Translations under genes and position numbers: made by a program
Part shown: in pieces, positions 21,899-22,568 of the stretch
Numbering within the stretch: the first letter of the stretch is position 1
Layout of the letters: each line of letters starts with the position of its first letter
Origin: DAOUCP01 sp034432155
GTDB taxonomy: Bacteria > Chloroflexota > Anaerolineae > Epilineales > Epilineaceae
Direction: 5' to 3'
NCBI GenBank assembly: GCA_034432155.1
Contig: DAOUCP010000050.1
Location: 1-22,568 of the forward strand
Length of the DNA stretch: 22,568 nucleotides
The notes under the pieces: generated by a model
Told to the model about the DNA's origin: nothing
Databases searched by the model: none
What the model saw: only the letters and a program-made list of their open reading frames with translations

Positions 21899-22444
21899 TC
21901 AGCGCTCCCGGGCGAGCATCGGCAGGTAGAGCCCGGAGCGAAGGTCCGCGCGCCGCTTGCGGCTGGTTTCCCGCAACAGGGCGGCGATGCGATCGCGGAG
22001 CGGATCCGTCATGAAGTCGGCGTATGTGGTTCGGATGCCGATTGGGATATCATAGGTGAGCGAAATCCGTGCCAGCTCCTGCCACTCCTCCCAGCGCGCG
22101 TCGCGACGACCGCCGGGGATGTGAATCTCGCGTCCGAACCACTCCAAGTCCGTGTATCGGTACAGTGCCCTCCGTCTGTGTTGGGCTTGCGAAGCGGTGA
22201 AAGCCATGTGATCCATCGGTGTTCTTGCCCAATCGACACCGTCCCAATAGTCGGTCTGGCCGATGCGGCTTTTGTAGTGATAGCTGAGCGCGCCCCCGGC
22301 ATCCTGAAACACTCTCAGATTATCGTAGCCTCTGCGCCGGAGCTCCTTTAGAACGGTACTCGTCTGCCTGCCATCGAGATAGGCGTCATACGACGTAGAT
22401 TGGCACTCGTAGAGCCGCTCTTGGCCATCAAAGTAGCTAGTGTC
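21899..22444 (-). pseudogene. 5'-truncated gene of unknown function, interrupted by an insertion sequence
   Basis: The minus-strand frame is open from 22444 to the stop at 21899 (about 181 codons). It reads like real protein throughout (SYFDGQERLYECQSTSYDAY, LDGRQTSTVLKELRRRGYDN, LRVFQDAGGALSYHYKSRIG). There is no plausible start: the GTG at 22312 lies inside the continuous coding sequence and lacks a Shine-Dalgarno. The frame meets a TGA (22447-22445) just where the putative insertion-sequence end begins, so the N-terminal part was probably displaced. Charged and aromatic composition, no membrane segment and no family I can name. The C-terminal half contains WEEWQELARISLTYDIPIGI and LRDRIAALLRETSRKRR. 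Confidence 0.55.
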
Positions 22445-22481
22445 TCAGGGAGTGGTGTACTTCGCCCGGCTGGACAAGGAG

Positions 22482-22545
22482 AGCCACCGTGTGCTTCCTT
22501 TCGGCGAGTGTCCGTTCCAGACGAAAGGGAGGCAACCCGGTGGCT
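22482..22545 (+). promoter_or_regulatory. Long hairpin masking the ribosome site and start of the putative transposase
   Basis: The outer stem AGCCACCG (22482-22489) pairs perfectly with CGGTGGCT (22538-22545). The inner stem GCTTCCTTTCG (22493-22503) pairs with CGAAAGGGAGGC (22522-22533), with one bulge and one wobble. The 3' strand includes GGAGG (22528-22532) and the GTG start (22540-22542), so both are paired when the full hairpin is transcribed. Confidence 0.65.
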
Positions 22546-22568
22546 ATGGGAAAGATGGCACTGTACGA
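22540..22568 (+). CDS. Putative transposase, first codons only
   Basis: GTG 22540 reads (M)AMGKMALY and runs off the window. GGAGG ends 7 nt upstream. ATG 22546 is an alternative start. Assigned as a transposase only from the insertion-sequence-like context; ten codons are too few for any family call. Confidence 0.35.

Larger units (their letters stand above)
22438..22568 (+). mobile_element. Probable left end of an insertion sequence (partial)
   Basis: A sharp loss of the minus-strand coding frame at about 22440 coincides with TAGTGTCTCAGGGAGTGGTG, which has the look of an insertion-sequence terminal inverted repeat (GTGTC...AGTGGTGTA, seen in some IS256-type ends). About 100 bp further in begins a new ORF, VAMGKMALY, with a good ribosome site inside a hairpin, a common layout for transposase genes. 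The right end and target duplication lie outside the window, so the family is not settled. Confidence 0.5.

Overview
The window is GC-rich bacterial chromosome. It reads most naturally as Chloroflexota (Anaerolineae/Ardenticatenia/Caldilineae-like). The reasons are several large exported proteins with Pro/Thr-rich 'PTPxPTxT' linkers, a Y/F-L-P-L/V motif after the linker, and von Willebrand A (VWA) domains closed by a Cys-Pro...Trp-Gly-Arg-Arg tail. I recognise this style from that phylum. The phylum call is inference, because no marker gene is present.

Layout. 1-126 (-) is the N-terminus of a protein-L-isoaspartate methyltransferase, divergent from a histone-deacetylase-like amidohydrolase (425-1450, +). 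A small membrane protein (1743-2093), a VanZ-like membrane protein (2487-3092), a membrane-anchored pentaheme cytochrome c (3316-5025) and a large lipoprotein of tandem Ig-like repeats (5151-7424) follow on the plus strand. A membrane-anchored VWA protein (7599-9533, -) converges on the lipoprotein gene. After about 730 bp without a convincing gene come a caspase-fold-like lipoprotein (10265-11167, +), a secreted beta-propeller-like protein with a Pro/Thr tail (11384-12499, +, with a good intrinsic terminator) and a HTH/WYL-type regulator (12938-13981, +). A huge secreted right-handed beta-helix protein (14155-17586, -) and a 1289-aa NHL/VWA protein (17883-21752, +) complete the exported set. 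The right edge holds a 5'-truncated unrecognised gene (21899-22444, -). It is cut by what looks like the left end of an insertion sequence, whose transposase start lies inside a strong hairpin.

How the genes relate. Eight of the thirteen genes carry a signal peptide, a lipobox or an N-terminal anchor, or are membrane proteins. The window is therefore mainly a cell-envelope/surface region, not a metabolic operon. The two VWA proteins share one plan: a degenerate VWA without MIDAS, a P/T linker, a YLP motif, a canonical VWA bracketed by two Cys, and a WGRR end. They probably do related surface jobs.

The most unusual DNA-level feature is a series of short imperfect direct or tandem repeats (unit 31-47 bp) in the intergenic spaces. 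Several are seeded on the first or last codons of the adjacent gene, so they look like duplications of gene termini. In two cases they create short upstream reading frames that overlap the start codon of the following gene.
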